From positions 1 to 64,000 of the forward strand of contig CALCJK010000011.1 in the NCBI GenBank assembly GCA_937967455.1: a stretch of DNA of 64,000 bases. The letters are read 5' to 3'. The notes below the pieces were generated by a model. It was given only the letters and a program-made list of their open reading frames with translations, was not told the origin of the DNA and did not search any database. The stretch comes from an uncultured bacterium (GTDB taxonomy: Bacteria; Bacteroidota; Ignavibacteria; UBA10030; BY39). This document shows positions 7,305-16,344 of the stretch, in pieces. A program made the translations under genes and the position numbers. The first letter of the stretch is position 1, and the number at the start of each line of letters is the position of its first letter.

Positions 7305-8870
7305 ATGGATAAATTTGTATCAGTAGAACCAATTGTAAAACTAGTTAAGGCATTTGAAACACCTTTTAAAAATGTGGTCGCCACTGCAAGAACTTGCTAT
7401 TCCTCAAAAGGAATTATAAATGATGAGCAAATTGAAGATGCACTCGAACCTATAAGTCGTGATATGGAAATAGCAAGAAGCATTTTTGAGGCAGGTCATC
7501 ACACAACTTTTCAACATGCGCATTTCCAGTTTACGATCGAAAATGTGTCTCGACAGTTTGTTTGGTCATTTCTGCATAGCCATCCTTTTTATAATTCAGA
7601 ACAGGTAAGTCAAAGATATGTAGAGGTAAAACAAAAAAATTTTACCATACCACCGATATCAGACGAAGTATTGGAAATATATCTTTCTACAATTAATGAA
7701 CAGATAATTTCTTATAAAAAACTTATTGATCTGCTACTGCCAGTAACAGCGAAAGAATATTATAAAATATTTCCAGGTCGTAGGACTTCTAATAAGAAAT
7801 ACGAAACAGATATAAAAAGGAAAGCTCAGGAAATTGCACGATATGTGCTACCAATTGCTACACATACATATCTTTATCATACAATTAATGGTATTACACT
7901 TTTAAGATATCATCGAACCTGTGAACAATATGATGTTCCATTCGAGCAAAAAGTTGTAATTAACAAGATGATTGATGAGCTACTGAAATTTGATCCCAAT
8001 TATAAATTAGTATTGGATAAAGTTACACCCTTTGAGGAAACATTAGAATACCAAATGTTAAACTCAAAATTATTGAATAATTTACCCTCACGCAAGAGAT
8101 TCTTAGAAGAATTTGATCAAAGTATGGATGGGAAAACATCAAAGTTAATTGATTATAAAGTTAACAACGAATCAACCCTTGCGCAGGCTATAAGGGAGGT
8201 TTTAGGAATTACAAAAAGCGAATTGTCGGATGAAGATGCAATCGACACTTTATTGAATCCTAAGAAAAATAAATTTTTAGGAGATACTTTAGTTATTACA
8301 ATGCATTCAAAGTTAATGAGAGCAATGTATCACCCAGTTTACACTTTTAGAAAGAAATTGAGTCATACAGCTGATTCACAGGATCAAAGACATAGAACAA
8401 CGCCAGCATCACGACCTGTGTTATATACACATCTGACTGATACACCTGATTTTATAACACCCCAACTCATTGAAATGTCGTTAGAGGCAAAAAATCTCTA
8501 CAGAGAAACAATGTATAAAACCTGGGAAAGCATTAACAGATTGAGACAAATGTGCGTAAAAGATGAATATTTAATTTATCTTTTACCTAACGCCTTTCCA
8601 ATTCGTTACACGGAGTCTGCAGATTTGTTAAACCTGCATCACAAGCATGTAATGCGGCTATGTTACAATGCGCAGGAGGAAATATGGCGAGCATCACTCG
8701 AAGAAGCCCAACAAATTTTTGAAGTAAATCCAAATATTGGAAAACACCTCCTGCCACCCTGCACAATCAGGTTTGAGGCAGGCAGCTATCCAATTTGTCC
8801 GGAAGGTGAGCGTTTTTGTGGAATCAAGGTCTGGAAACTTGATAAATCAGAGTATTCACGCATAATTTAA
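7305..8870 (+). CDS. thyX: Two-domain ThyX-like (FAD-dependent thymidylate synthase) protein
   Basis: 521 residues from the ATG at 7305; an upstream TTG at 7248 would overlap the preceding gene and adds nothing that looks conserved. ThyX converts dUMP to dTMP with methylene-tetrahydrofolate, NADPH and FAD. Two ThyX-like halves are visible. The first has GHHTTFQHAHFQF and then SRQFVWSFLHSH followed by YNSEQVSQRY, which keeps the S/N..S.R part of the ThyX signature but lacks RHR. The second, near residues 360-390, has QRHRTTPASRP, which supplies RHR. Single-domain ThyX is usually 220-270 residues, so this is about double length. Whether the two halves make one active site is inference. No thyA is present in the window. 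Confidence 0.8.
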   Translation: MDKFVSVEPIVKLVKAFETPFKNVVATARTCYSSKGIINDEQIEDALEPISRDMEIARSIFEAGHHTTFQHAHFQFTIENVSRQFVWSFLHSHPFYNSEQVSQRYVEVKQKNFTIPPISDEVLEIYLSTINEQIISYKKLIDLLLPVTAKEYYKIFPGRRTSNKKYETDIKRKAQEIARYVLPIATHTYLYHTINGITLLRYHRTCEQYDVPFEQKVVINKMIDELLKFDPNYKLVLDKVTPFEETLEYQMLNSKLLNNLPSRKRFLEEFDQSMDGKTSKLIDYKVNNESTLAQAIREVLGITKSELSDEDAIDTLLNPKKNKFLGDTLVITMHSKLMRAMYHPVYTFRKKLSHTADSQDQRHRTTPASRPVLYTHLTDTPDFITPQLIEMSLEAKNLYRETMYKTWESINRLRQMCVKDEYLIYLLPNAFPIRYTESADLLNLHHKHVMRLCYNAQEEIWRASLEEAQQIFEVNPNIGKHLLPPCTIRFEAGSYPICPEGERFCGIKVWKLDKSEYSRII

Positions 8871-8909
8871 TAAAAATCTTTAAAGAAACCTTTTAATCCT
8901 TTAATAACA

Positions 8910-8940
8910 TTTCATTTTTCTAATTTTTTGTTTATATTTG
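8910..8940 (+). promoter_or_regulatory. Possible Bacteroidetes-type promoter upstream of the Ogg2 gene
   Basis: TATATTTG (8933-8940) fits the TAnnTTTG element. The -33 box is weak: TTTC at 8910-8913 with a 19-base spacer. The start codon is 46 bases further on. It sits in the only gap (8871-8986) before a run of overlapping genes. Confidence 0.4.
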
Positions 8941-8986
8941 TAAAGTAAAATTTTTAAAAGATGGAATAATATCAAATACTTCAAAG

Positions 8987-9619
8987 ATGGAAAAAGGAGT
9001 TAATTTAAAAGATAGAATTCTGAAAGAATATCGGTCAAAAAAAGATGAAATCCGTGAGAGGCTTGAAGAATTCAAAAATGTAAAAGAAGCTGATTATTTT
9101 TATGAATTGATATATTGTTTGTTAACTCCACAATCAAGTGCACGGAATGCAGACTTAGTGGTTAAGAAACTAAAAGCAAAGGATTTTTTGAAAAACAATT
9201 TTAATCCTGAGGCTATACTTGCAGATAAAAAAAATTATATACGATTTCATAAAACCAAAGCTAAACGTTTAATTGAATTGAAAGAAAATTATTTCAATAT
9301 TAAAAGCTTTTTGATGAATGGTAGTTGTGAACATGAACTCAGGGAATATTTGGTTAAGAATGTTAAAGGTTTGGGTTATAAAGAAGCTTCTCACTTTTTG
9401 AGAAATATTGGAAAGCGAAATCTCGCCATTTTAGATAGGCATATACTTAGAAATTTAAAGAGATTAAAAATCATTCGTGAAGTTCCCAAGACTTTAACCA
9501 GAAAGAATTATCTATTGATTGAAAAAAAATTTAGGAAATTTTCAGAGGAAGTTAATATAACAATCGATGAACTGGATTTGTTATTCTGGAGTATGGAAAC
9601 AGGAGAAATTCTAAAATGA
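8987..9619 (+). CDS. ogg: N-glycosylase/DNA lyase, Ogg2 type (8-oxoguanine repair)
   Basis: A 210-residue helix-hairpin-helix-GPD enzyme. Ogg2 proteins remove 8-oxoguanine from DNA and nick the abasic site. The N-terminal part contains YCLLTPQSSARNAD (about 44-57), typical of the family. The HhH segment VKGLGYKEASHFLRN (about 128-142) carries the catalytic Lys, and ILDRHIL (about 150) carries the catalytic Asp. The length matches the family (about 205-215). The stop overlaps the next start by 4 bases (ATGA at 9616), so expression is coupled to the saccharopine-dehydrogenase-like gene. Two identical AAAGATGG octamers flank the start; the upstream ATG there stops at its third codon. Confidence 0.9.
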   Translation: MEKGVNLKDRILKEYRSKKDEIRERLEEFKNVKEADYFYELIYCLLTPQSSARNADLVVKKLKAKDFLKNNFNPEAILADKKNYIRFHKTKAKRLIELKENYFNIKSFLMNGSCEHELREYLVKNVKGLGYKEASHFLRNIGKRNLAILDRHILRNLKRLKIIREVPKTLTRKNYLLIEKKFRKFSEEVNITIDELDLLFWSMETGEILK

Positions 9620-10770
9620 GAGCTCTTGTGATAGGCGCTGGTATGATGGGAACGGCTCTTGTATATGACCTTGTGTTCTCAAATACTTTTAGTGAAATAC
9701 TGATCTCGGATATAGATATTAAAAAAGCAATATCTGTTGCAGAAAAAATCAATAGAAAAGTTGAACCTGTTCAACTTGATGTAAATAATTATGATGATGT
9801 AATTGATTTAATGTCGGGTGTGGATGTAGTGATAAGTGCAGTTCCATATTCACATAATTATTTATTAACTAAAGCTGCAATCGAAGCAGAGAAACATTTC
9901 TTAGACCTTGGTGGAAGTAATGAGATACTAAAAAAGCAATTGTCTTTAAATGAAAAGGCAAAGGAAATTGGCATCAGTATAATACCAAATTGTGGGTTAG
10001 CTCCTGGACTTGTAAACATTCTTGCCGTTCAGGGTGCAAAAGAATTTGATTATGTTGATGAAATACATCTTCGTGTTGGTGGACTTCCTCAGCATCCTCG
10101 TCCTCCATTGAATTATCAGATTGTATTCTCAGCTGAAGGTCTGATAAACGAATATACTGAGCCTGTCGATGTTATTAGAAACGGGAAATTTCAGAGCGTA
10201 AACCCGCTAGAAGATCTTGAAGAAATTATATTTCCAGAACCATTCGGTACACTTGAAGCTTTTAATACTTCGGGTGGACTATCCACACTTTGTAATTATT
10301 TTTTGGGTAAAGTTAAAGAACTCGATTATAAAACAATCAGATACAAAGGACATTGTGAAAAAATAAAAACACTGCTGGATCTGGGATTGGCTAGTAATGA
10401 AGCATTAATTATTGGCAATTCGGTGAAAACATTACGTGAATTCTTTATTGATTTACTCTACAAAAAGTTGATTTATAATGATGAAGATGTTGTGCTTTTG
10501 AGAGTAGAAATTAGAGGGGAAAAAGAACATCGACTTAAAATTTTAACTTATGAAATGATCGATTATTATGATAATGTGAATCAGATTTCAGCGATGATGA
10601 GAACAACTTCATATCCAACATCTATTATCGCACAGATGATTATGGATGGTAGAATTAATAGCCGTGGAGTTATTCCTCCTGAGTATTGTACCGATGCTGA
10701 AGAAATGATAAAAGAACTCAGAAAAAGAAATATATTTATTTCAAAAAATATAACCAGTGGTGAAAAATGA
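9616..10770 (+). CDS. Saccharopine dehydrogenase family oxidoreductase
   Basis: 384 residues with a Rossmann start, LVIGAGMMGTALVYDL (GxGxxG near residue 8), and the saccharopine dehydrogenase C-terminal region containing NCGLAPGLVNILA and RVGGLP. The family performs NAD(P)-dependent oxidation of amino-acid adducts such as saccharopine, but many bacterial members act on other amino acids, including as lysine 6-dehydrogenase. The exact substrate cannot be read from the sequence. It is coupled by ATGA overlaps to the glycosylase gene upstream and to a 48-codon ORF downstream. Confidence 0.8.
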   Translation: MRALVIGAGMMGTALVYDLVFSNTFSEILISDIDIKKAISVAEKINRKVEPVQLDVNNYDDVIDLMSGVDVVISAVPYSHNYLLTKAAIEAEKHFLDLGGSNEILKKQLSLNEKAKEIGISIIPNCGLAPGLVNILAVQGAKEFDYVDEIHLRVGGLPQHPRPPLNYQIVFSAEGLINEYTEPVDVIRNGKFQSVNPLEDLEEIIFPEPFGTLEAFNTSGGLSTLCNYFLGKVKELDYKTIRYKGHCEKIKTLLDLGLASNEALIIGNSVKTLREFFIDLLYKKLIYNDEDVVLLRVEIRGEKEHRLKILTYEMIDYYDNVNQISAMMRTTSYPTSIIAQMIMDGRINSRGVIPPEYCTDAEEMIKELRKRNIFISKNITSGEK

Positions 10771-10913
10771 AACGTCCATTCTCAATTGTTTTGATTACAA
10801 GAGATCGAGATTCTAATAACGAAATTCATATTAAATATGAAACCGAGACAGCTCATCCAAGAATTGAAATATTAAAATTCTTTGTAAAATATTTCTTTAA
10901 ACTGAAATTTTAA
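10767..10913 (+). CDS. 48-residue hypothetical protein in operon
   Basis: A short ORF beginning in an ATGA overlap with the saccharopine-dehydrogenase-like gene and ending 2 bases before the amidase ATG. It fills the gap between them exactly. The product is basic and ends in an aromatic, hydrophobic segment (FFVKYFFKLKF). No family was recognised. The start/stop geometry matches that of the surrounding real genes, which is the main support. Confidence 0.5.
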   Translation: MKRPFSIVLITRDRDSNNEIHIKYETETAHPRIEILKFFVKYFFKLKF

Positions 10914-10915
10914 GT

Positions 10916-12511
10916 ATGAGATTGAAATTCAAAATATTGATAGCAATATTTTTGATTAGAGCTGAAATATATGCTCAATATTCAATTCCAGTTGAATTTG
11001 CTGATAAAAAATTAAAAAGTTCTTCTATTGGGAGTTTTGAACTAAAAGGCATTTTATATGCTTCTGTGAATGATTTTTGTAATCTCTTTGGGTATCATAT
11101 GTTTTATAATGCTGAAGCTCAGAAACTGGAAGTTAAAATAAATAGTCATAAAATAAAATTTACAGCAAATAATAATTTTATTATAGTTACAGATGAAAAA
11201 GGTGAATTAGGCGTGGTTCAAATTGAAAATAGAACAATTCTTGCATCTTATTCGTTTTTCATTCCAGTACGGAAATTAGTAACATTATTTTCTAATGTTA
11301 CGGGTCAAAATATAAAATATGACATTCAAAGAAACAAAATTGATGTGGGAATTTTTTATGAAACAAAAAAGTATGATATTACCGGATTAATTTATGATGT
11401 TAAAGTTAATGGTACAATGATTCGATTTATAACCAGCAGAAGATTGAAAGATTATGAAAGCTGGGTTAGATATGAACCGAATGATAAAGAGAAGAAAAGT
11501 GGATGGTTATATCTTACGATTGCAAATGTTAAAGCTGATATAGAGAAACTAAAATCTGTAAAACCTGCAGGTGCTGTGAAGGAATTGTTAATATTCCCGT
11601 CTGCAAATTCAGTACAGTTTACATTCAAACTTAATCAAAAAATTTCCAGCACAGAAGTTATTCAGGATTCTGAGAGTAATGATTTAATCCTTGCAATTTA
11701 CACACCACTTGAGACGAAAACTCCTGAAAAAGATCTTAAACCTTATGAAAAGAATATTATACGTGAAAAGGAAAGGTGGAAACTTGATGTTGTTGTTCTC
11801 GATCCCGGCCATGGTGGGAAAGACCCGGGGGCAATCGGTGTTACTGGGACCAGAGAGAAAGATATTACACTTGCTATTGCAAAGAAACTGGGAAAATTGA
11901 TTGAGACCCGGATGCCTGATGTTAAAGTTGTTTATACCCGACAAGACGATGAATTTGTAGAATTATATAGAAGAGGTCAGATTGCCAATCAGGCAAATGG
12001 TAAACTTTTTATTAGTTTACATTGTAATTCCACAGCACGCAAACCAAGTACAACAAAGGGGTTTGAAATATACTTGTTGCGTCCAGGCAAGACTGAACAT
12101 GCTTTAAAAATAGCAGAGAGGGAAAATTCTGTAATTCAATTCGAAAATGATTATGAAAAACGATATCAGGAGCTAACTGAAGAAAACTTCATTTTGCTAA
12201 CGATGGCTCAGAGCGCTTATATGAAATATAGTGAACATTTTGCAGAATTATCTGCAAGTTTTGTCCAGCAACACACTGATTTAGATATTAATGGTGTTAA
12301 ACAAGCTGGTTTTTATGTACTTGTTGGTGCCTCTATGCCAAATGTGCTTGTTGAGTTGGGTTATATTTCGAATCGCGAAGATGAAAAATTTTTAAAATCG
12401 GAACAAGGGCAAAATAAAATAGCTGAAGCTTTATTTAAAGCTGTTCAGCAATATAAAATTGATTACGACCAATCTATTGATGGGGTAAAGCAAATTGGGG
12501 TTAAGGAATGA
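10916..12511 (+). CDS. N-acetylmuramoyl-L-alanine amidase (Amidase_3) with N-terminal beta domain
   Basis: 531 residues. A signal peptide (about 1-21) is followed by a beta-rich N-terminal region (about 25-260) with the look of a copper-amine-oxidase-like/AMIN envelope-targeting domain. The catalytic Amidase_3 domain covers about 290-515. Zinc ligands are visible: the His of LDPGHGGKDPGA, the Glu of TREKDI and the His of SLHCNS. The catalytic Glu lies in VLVELGYISN near the end. The enzyme cuts the bond between muramic acid and the peptide stem during cell separation or wall turnover, in the periplasm. The downstream lipoprotein gene overlaps it by 4 bases. Confidence 0.92.
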   Translation: MRLKFKILIAIFLIRAEIYAQYSIPVEFADKKLKSSSIGSFELKGILYASVNDFCNLFGYHMFYNAEAQKLEVKINSHKIKFTANNNFIIVTDEKGELGVVQIENRTILASYSFFIPVRKLVTLFSNVTGQNIKYDIQRNKIDVGIFYETKKYDITGLIYDVKVNGTMIRFITSRRLKDYESWVRYEPNDKEKKSGWLYLTIANVKADIEKLKSVKPAGAVKELLIFPSANSVQFTFKLNQKISSTEVIQDSESNDLILAIYTPLETKTPEKDLKPYEKNIIREKERWKLDVVVLDPGHGGKDPGAIGVTGTREKDITLAIAKKLGKLIETRMPDVKVVYTRQDDEFVELYRRGQIANQANGKLFISLHCNSTARKPSTTKGFEIYLLRPGKTEHALKIAERENSVIQFENDYEKRYQELTEENFILLTMAQSAYMKYSEHFAELSASFVQQHTDLDINGVKQAGFYVLVGASMPNVLVELGYISNREDEKFLKSEQGQNKIAEALFKAVQQYKIDYDQSIDGVKQIGVKE

Positions 12512-13437
12512 TTAATAAATTCAGGATGATAAAATTTTTATTTTTAATTAGTTCAATTTGTCTTCTGAACGCATGCGAAAGAAAATTACCACATCCAAAA
12601 ATTTCCTTACCACTGGCAATAACTGATGATATTGGGAATAGATTTTTATTTGATGAAGAACCTAAACGTATCATTTCACTTGCACCGAGTATAACAGAAA
12701 TTCTTTTTGCACTCGATGATGGAAAAAGTTTAGTCGGTGTAACAGATTTTTGTGATTATCCCCCTGAAGCAAAATTAAAACCCAGTGTTGGTGGAATGAT
12801 TAATCCAAACCTGGAAAAGATTGCGGAATTGAACCCAGAAGTAATAATTATGACATTCCACGGAAATGACAAATGGGATTATTATCAATTGAAAGGAATG
12901 GGATATAAAGTTTTTGTTTTAAACCCTAAGATGATCGATGGTGTATTTCTCTCTATCAATCATCTTAGCAGAATTACAGGTGCAATTACTCGTGGAAGTC
13001 TTCTGAATAATGAATTGAGAAAAAAATATAAAGAAATAGTAGAACAGGAAAAATATTGTAAAAGGCAAAAGGTAGGTGTCGTAGTAAATATAGAGCCGCT
13101 TATGTTCGCAGGACTTGATACATTTATTGATGAGATGATTATTGCTCTTGGCTGTGAAAATGCATTTTCCTATTCTTATATGCAATATCCAATTGTTAGT
13201 CGTGAAGAAGTATTGAAAAAAGATCCAGATGTAATAGTCCTTCTGGATGATGCAGTAAGCAGTTTAGAAGATTTATTTCAAAAATACCCTGAATGGAAAA
13301 ATCTAAAAGCTTTCAAGAATAATAAAATTGTAATTGTGGATGCAGATTTGCTTTCCAGACCAGGACCAAGAATATTCAGGGGTTTCGAAATTTTAGCAAA
13401 TATATTGAATAAACAAAAAACAACTAACAAACTATAA
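12508..13437 (+). CDS. BtuF/FepB-like substrate-binding lipoprotein
   Basis: 309 residues. An N-terminal lipoprotein signal ends in LLNAC, giving a lipidated Cys near residue 23. The rest is a helical-backbone metal-receptor fold, with the typical opening RIISLAPSITEILFAL, then GVTDFCDYP and NLEKIAELNPEVIIM. Such proteins bind cobalamin, haem or iron-siderophores for an ABC importer. No permease or ATPase gene is nearby, so the partner must be elsewhere. Ferritin follows 11 bases downstream, which makes an iron-related ligand attractive but does not prove it. The first codons overlap the amidase stop (ATGA). Confidence 0.85.
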   Translation: MINKFRMIKFLFLISSICLLNACERKLPHPKISLPLAITDDIGNRFLFDEEPKRIISLAPSITEILFALDDGKSLVGVTDFCDYPPEAKLKPSVGGMINPNLEKIAELNPEVIIMTFHGNDKWDYYQLKGMGYKVFVLNPKMIDGVFLSINHLSRITGAITRGSLLNNELRKKYKEIVEQEKYCKRQKVGVVVNIEPLMFAGLDTFIDEMIIALGCENAFSYSYMQYPIVSREEVLKKDPDVIVLLDDAVSSLEDLFQKYPEWKNLKAFKNNKIVIVDADLLSRPGPRIFRGFEILANILNKQKTTNKL

Positions 13438-13448
13438 GGAGTTAAAAA

Positions 13449-13940
13449 ATGATTAGTAAAACTTTGCAAAACGCATTGAACAATCAAATTCAATCGGAAA
13501 CTTATTCCTCATATCTATATATGGCTATGGCTGCTTATGCCGATTCAAAGAACTTTAAAGGAATTGCTAAATGGTTTAAAGTACAATCTTCAGAGGAGTG
13601 GATGCATGCAATGAAATTTTACGATTTCTTGGTTGAACGTGGTGCAACTGTCATATTTAAAGCAATTGAACAACCCCCATCCGACTTCAAATCAATTTTA
13701 CATGCTTTTGAAGCAACCCTTGAACATGAGAAAAAAGTTACTGCATCAATTAATAAACTTTATGAATTGGCTCTGAAAGAAAATGATTATCCTACACAGA
13801 TTATGTTACACTGGTTTATCGATGAACAAGTAGAAGAAGAAGCGAATGTCACTGAAATAATAGAAAAAATCAAATTGGTAGGTGAAAAGAGTGGCTCCAT
13901 TCTTTGGATCGATAATGAGTTAGGTAAACGAGAAAAATAA
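13449..13940 (+). CDS. ftnA: Bacterial ferritin
   Basis: 163 residues forming a four-helix bundle. The ferroxidase-centre residues sit at the FtnA positions: Glu17, Glu50, His53, Glu94, Gln127 and Glu130. It oxidises Fe(II) and stores Fe(III) in a 24-subunit cytoplasmic shell. A good ribosome-binding site, AAGGAG, precedes the ATG by 7 bases. It is the last gene of the run that begins at 8987 and is followed by a rho-independent terminator. Confidence 0.95.
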   Translation: MISKTLQNALNNQIQSETYSSYLYMAMAAYADSKNFKGIAKWFKVQSSEEWMHAMKFYDFLVERGATVIFKAIEQPPSDFKSILHAFEATLEHEKKVTASINKLYELALKENDYPTQIMLHWFIDEQVEEEANVTEIIEKIKLVGEKSGSILWIDNELGKREK

Positions 13941-13957
13941 TAAGTCAATGTTCTGAA

Positions 13958-14000
13958 GGAATCGTCATATATATTATGGCGATTCCACTTTAATTTTTTC
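13958..14000 (+). terminator. Rho-independent terminator after ferritin
   Basis: GGAATCGTCA pairs with TGGCGATTCC (10 bp with one G-U pair) across a 9-base AT loop, 13958-13986, followed by an imperfect T-tract with TTTTTT at 13991-14000. It sits 17 bases after the ferritin stop. Confidence 0.75.
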
Positions 14001-14005
14001 TTTAA

Positions 14006-15055
14006 ATGAAAGCAATAAAAAAGATTTTAATTATCCGTCTCAGTTCAATAGGGGATATTGTGCTTACTTCTCCAATTTTGAGAATTCTAAGAAATTTCTT
14101 ACCAGATTCAAGAATTGATTTCCTTATAAGAAGAGAATACACAGAACTAATAAAGTTTAATCCCAATATAAATAATGTAATTGAATTTGATACCTCGCAA
14201 GGTTTAAAGGGATTATATTTTATAGCAAATGAAATAAAAAATAATCAATACGATTTAATATTGGATTTACATAATAATCTCAGAAGTAATTATATAAAAT
14301 TCTTCTCAAAAGCGAAGTTTTATACAATAAACAAAAGAACAGTTAAAAGATTTCTATTAGTCAAGTTCAAAATAAACCTTTATCGTGATACAATATTTGC
14401 TGTCGATAAGTATCTTGAAACAATAAAATTTCTGAAACTTAAGAATGATAACAAAGGGTTAGATTTGTTTTACACAGATGATATAAAGTTAAAATCTGAG
14501 GAAATAATTAAACATCTTCTAATTCAAGACTATGATTTTTTGATCGGGGTTGCACCATCAGCGAAACACTATACCAAAATATGGCCAGCTGAAAAATATA
14601 TTGAATTACTTACTATGATAATTCAACATTTTAATGCCTTTGTGTTTTTGTTTGGAAGTCAGAATGAAGCTGAGTATATAAATCAAATAAATAATGCTGT
14701 AAAAACGAAAGTGAATAAAAATTCCATTGTAAATATGGCAGGAAAATTATCACTGCTTGAAACAGCTGCATTAATGGATAAGTGTAAAGTTATAATTACA
14801 AACGATACTGGACTAATGCATATTGCTGCAGCTCGTAAAAGAAAAATTGTGGCAATATTTGGTTCTACAGTTAAAGAGTTTGGTTTTTTCCCTTATGGCA
14901 CAGAAAGCATCGTTGTGGAAAATAATAATATTAATTGCAGGCCTTGTACTCATATCGGTCGTGATAGTTGCCCAAAATTGCATCTCAAGTGTCTTAATGA
15001 CATTACCGTTGATATGGTTTATAATGCATATAAAAATATATTGAATGTGAAATGA
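14006..15055 (+). CDS. Glycosyltransferase family 9 (ADP-heptose:LPS heptosyltransferase-like)
   Basis: 349 residues with a GT-B fold. The N-terminal IIRLSSIGDIVLTSPILR motif is the classic GT9 opening. The C-terminal domain has the nucleotide-sugar binding segment ITNDTGLMHIAAA and AIFGST, and a Cys-rich end, CRPCTHIGRDSCP. Family members add heptose to the lipopolysaccharide inner core at the cytoplasmic face of the inner membrane. The gene overlaps waaA by 4 bases, which fits core assembly. gmhA, needed for the heptose donor, is at 51483-52085. Confidence 0.9.
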   Translation: MKAIKKILIIRLSSIGDIVLTSPILRILRNFLPDSRIDFLIRREYTELIKFNPNINNVIEFDTSQGLKGLYFIANEIKNNQYDLILDLHNNLRSNYIKFFSKAKFYTINKRTVKRFLLVKFKINLYRDTIFAVDKYLETIKFLKLKNDNKGLDLFYTDDIKLKSEEIIKHLLIQDYDFLIGVAPSAKHYTKIWPAEKYIELLTMIIQHFNAFVFLFGSQNEAEYINQINNAVKTKVNKNSIVNMAGKLSLLETAALMDKCKVIITNDTGLMHIAAARKRKIVAIFGSTVKEFGFFPYGTESIVVENNNINCRPCTHIGRDSCPKLHLKCLNDITVDMVYNAYKNILNVK

Positions 15056-16332
15056 GAACTTTTTGGAAAATTTTCTATAATTTAGTTGTTTTACCAATCC
15101 TGTTAATTTTAGTATTGGGTATTTCTATTTTTAAACAAAAATATAGAATGGGAATTAAGGGAAGAAAAAAAATTTTCTTAAATTTAAAACACAAATCTAA
15201 ATATATTGATAATGGTAAGAAAAGAGTGTGGTTCCATGTTTCTAGTTTAGGAGAATTTGAACAAGCAAAACCGTTAATTTTAGAATTAAAAAATTTAAAT
15301 AATGATATAAAAATAATTGTTAGTTTTTTTTCACCATCTGGTTATGAGCCATCAAAAAATTTCAAGTTTGCAGATTTAATCACATATCTTCCATTTGATA
15401 GTATCTGGAATGCAAAAAAGTTTGTGAAGATAATTAATCCCAATCTTGCAATATTTATAAGATACGATTTATGGCCAAACCATATCTGGGAACTTAAGAA
15501 AAAGAAAATTCCGATTGTTATAGCAAATGCAACTATGCGTCGTAATACACCTCGTCTTTATCCTGTCTTAAAATCCTTCCACCGAGTTCTCTATAATGAA
15601 ATTGATTATATAGCAACTATATCTGAAGATGATAAAAAAGTATTTGAATTATTAGAACTATCTAATCCAACTATTGAGATTATGGGTGATACAAGATATG
15701 ATCAGGTTTTCCAGAGAGCAAATGAGTCTAGAAAAAAACACTTAATATCGGAAAATATAATTAAAAATAAGTTTGTATTAATTGCTGGAAGTACATGGGA
15801 GGCTGATGAAAAAGTATTGTTAAATGTTTATAAAAATTTGAAAAGAGATTTTAAGAATTTTCTGCTTATTATTGTCCCACATGAACCAACTATTAAAAAT
15901 ATTATAAGAATTGAAGATGAATTGAATGGCGAAATTCCCCATATTAGATTTTCTGAACTTATTGACTATAAAGGTGAAGAAGTTATAATCGTTGATAGTA
16001 TTGGGAACTTAATGTCTCTTTACCAATATGCAACTGTAGCTTTTGTGGGTGGAAGTTTTAAAGGTAGTGTTCATAATGTATTAGAACCTGCAGTTTATGG
16101 AATACCCGTAATTTTAGGACCCTATCACACAAATTCTCAAGAGGCAATAAATTTAATTAGAGCAGGTGGTGCCTTTTCCTGTCAGAATGAAAATGATGTT
16201 TTGGAAGTTTTAATTAGGCTTTTTAAAAATGAAGATTTGAGACATGAAGCTGGAAAAATTGCAGGGGATTTTGTTAACCAAAACACAGGTGCTACTAACA
16301 AGTTTCTTTCTTATGTAAAAAAAGTTTTGTAA
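15052..16332 (+). CDS. waaA: 3-deoxy-D-manno-octulosonic acid (Kdo) transferase
   Basis: 426 residues. One N-terminal membrane anchor (about 8-24) is followed by a GT-B glycosyltransferase. VWFHVSSLGEFEQAKPL near residue 60 and SFFSPSGYE near residue 95 are characteristic, as are RYDLWPN and the C-terminal FVGGSFKGSVHNVLEP. WaaA transfers Kdo from CMP-Kdo to the lipid A precursor. It shows that the organism makes a lipid A/Kdo lipopolysaccharide. It is coupled to the GT9 gene upstream. Confidence 0.95.
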   Translation: MRTFWKIFYNLVVLPILLILVLGISIFKQKYRMGIKGRKKIFLNLKHKSKYIDNGKKRVWFHVSSLGEFEQAKPLILELKNLNNDIKIIVSFFSPSGYEPSKNFKFADLITYLPFDSIWNAKKFVKIINPNLAIFIRYDLWPNHIWELKKKKIPIVIANATMRRNTPRLYPVLKSFHRVLYNEIDYIATISEDDKKVFELLELSNPTIEIMGDTRYDQVFQRANESRKKHLISENIIKNKFVLIAGSTWEADEKVLLNVYKNLKRDFKNFLLIIVPHEPTIKNIIRIEDELNGEIPHIRFSELIDYKGEEVIIVDSIGNLMSLYQYATVAFVGGSFKGSVHNVLEPAVYGIPVILGPYHTNSQEAINLIRAGGAFSCQNENDVLEVLIRLFKNEDLRHEAGKIAGDFVNQNTGATNKFLSYVKKVL

Positions 16333-16344
16333 ATTACTTTCGTT

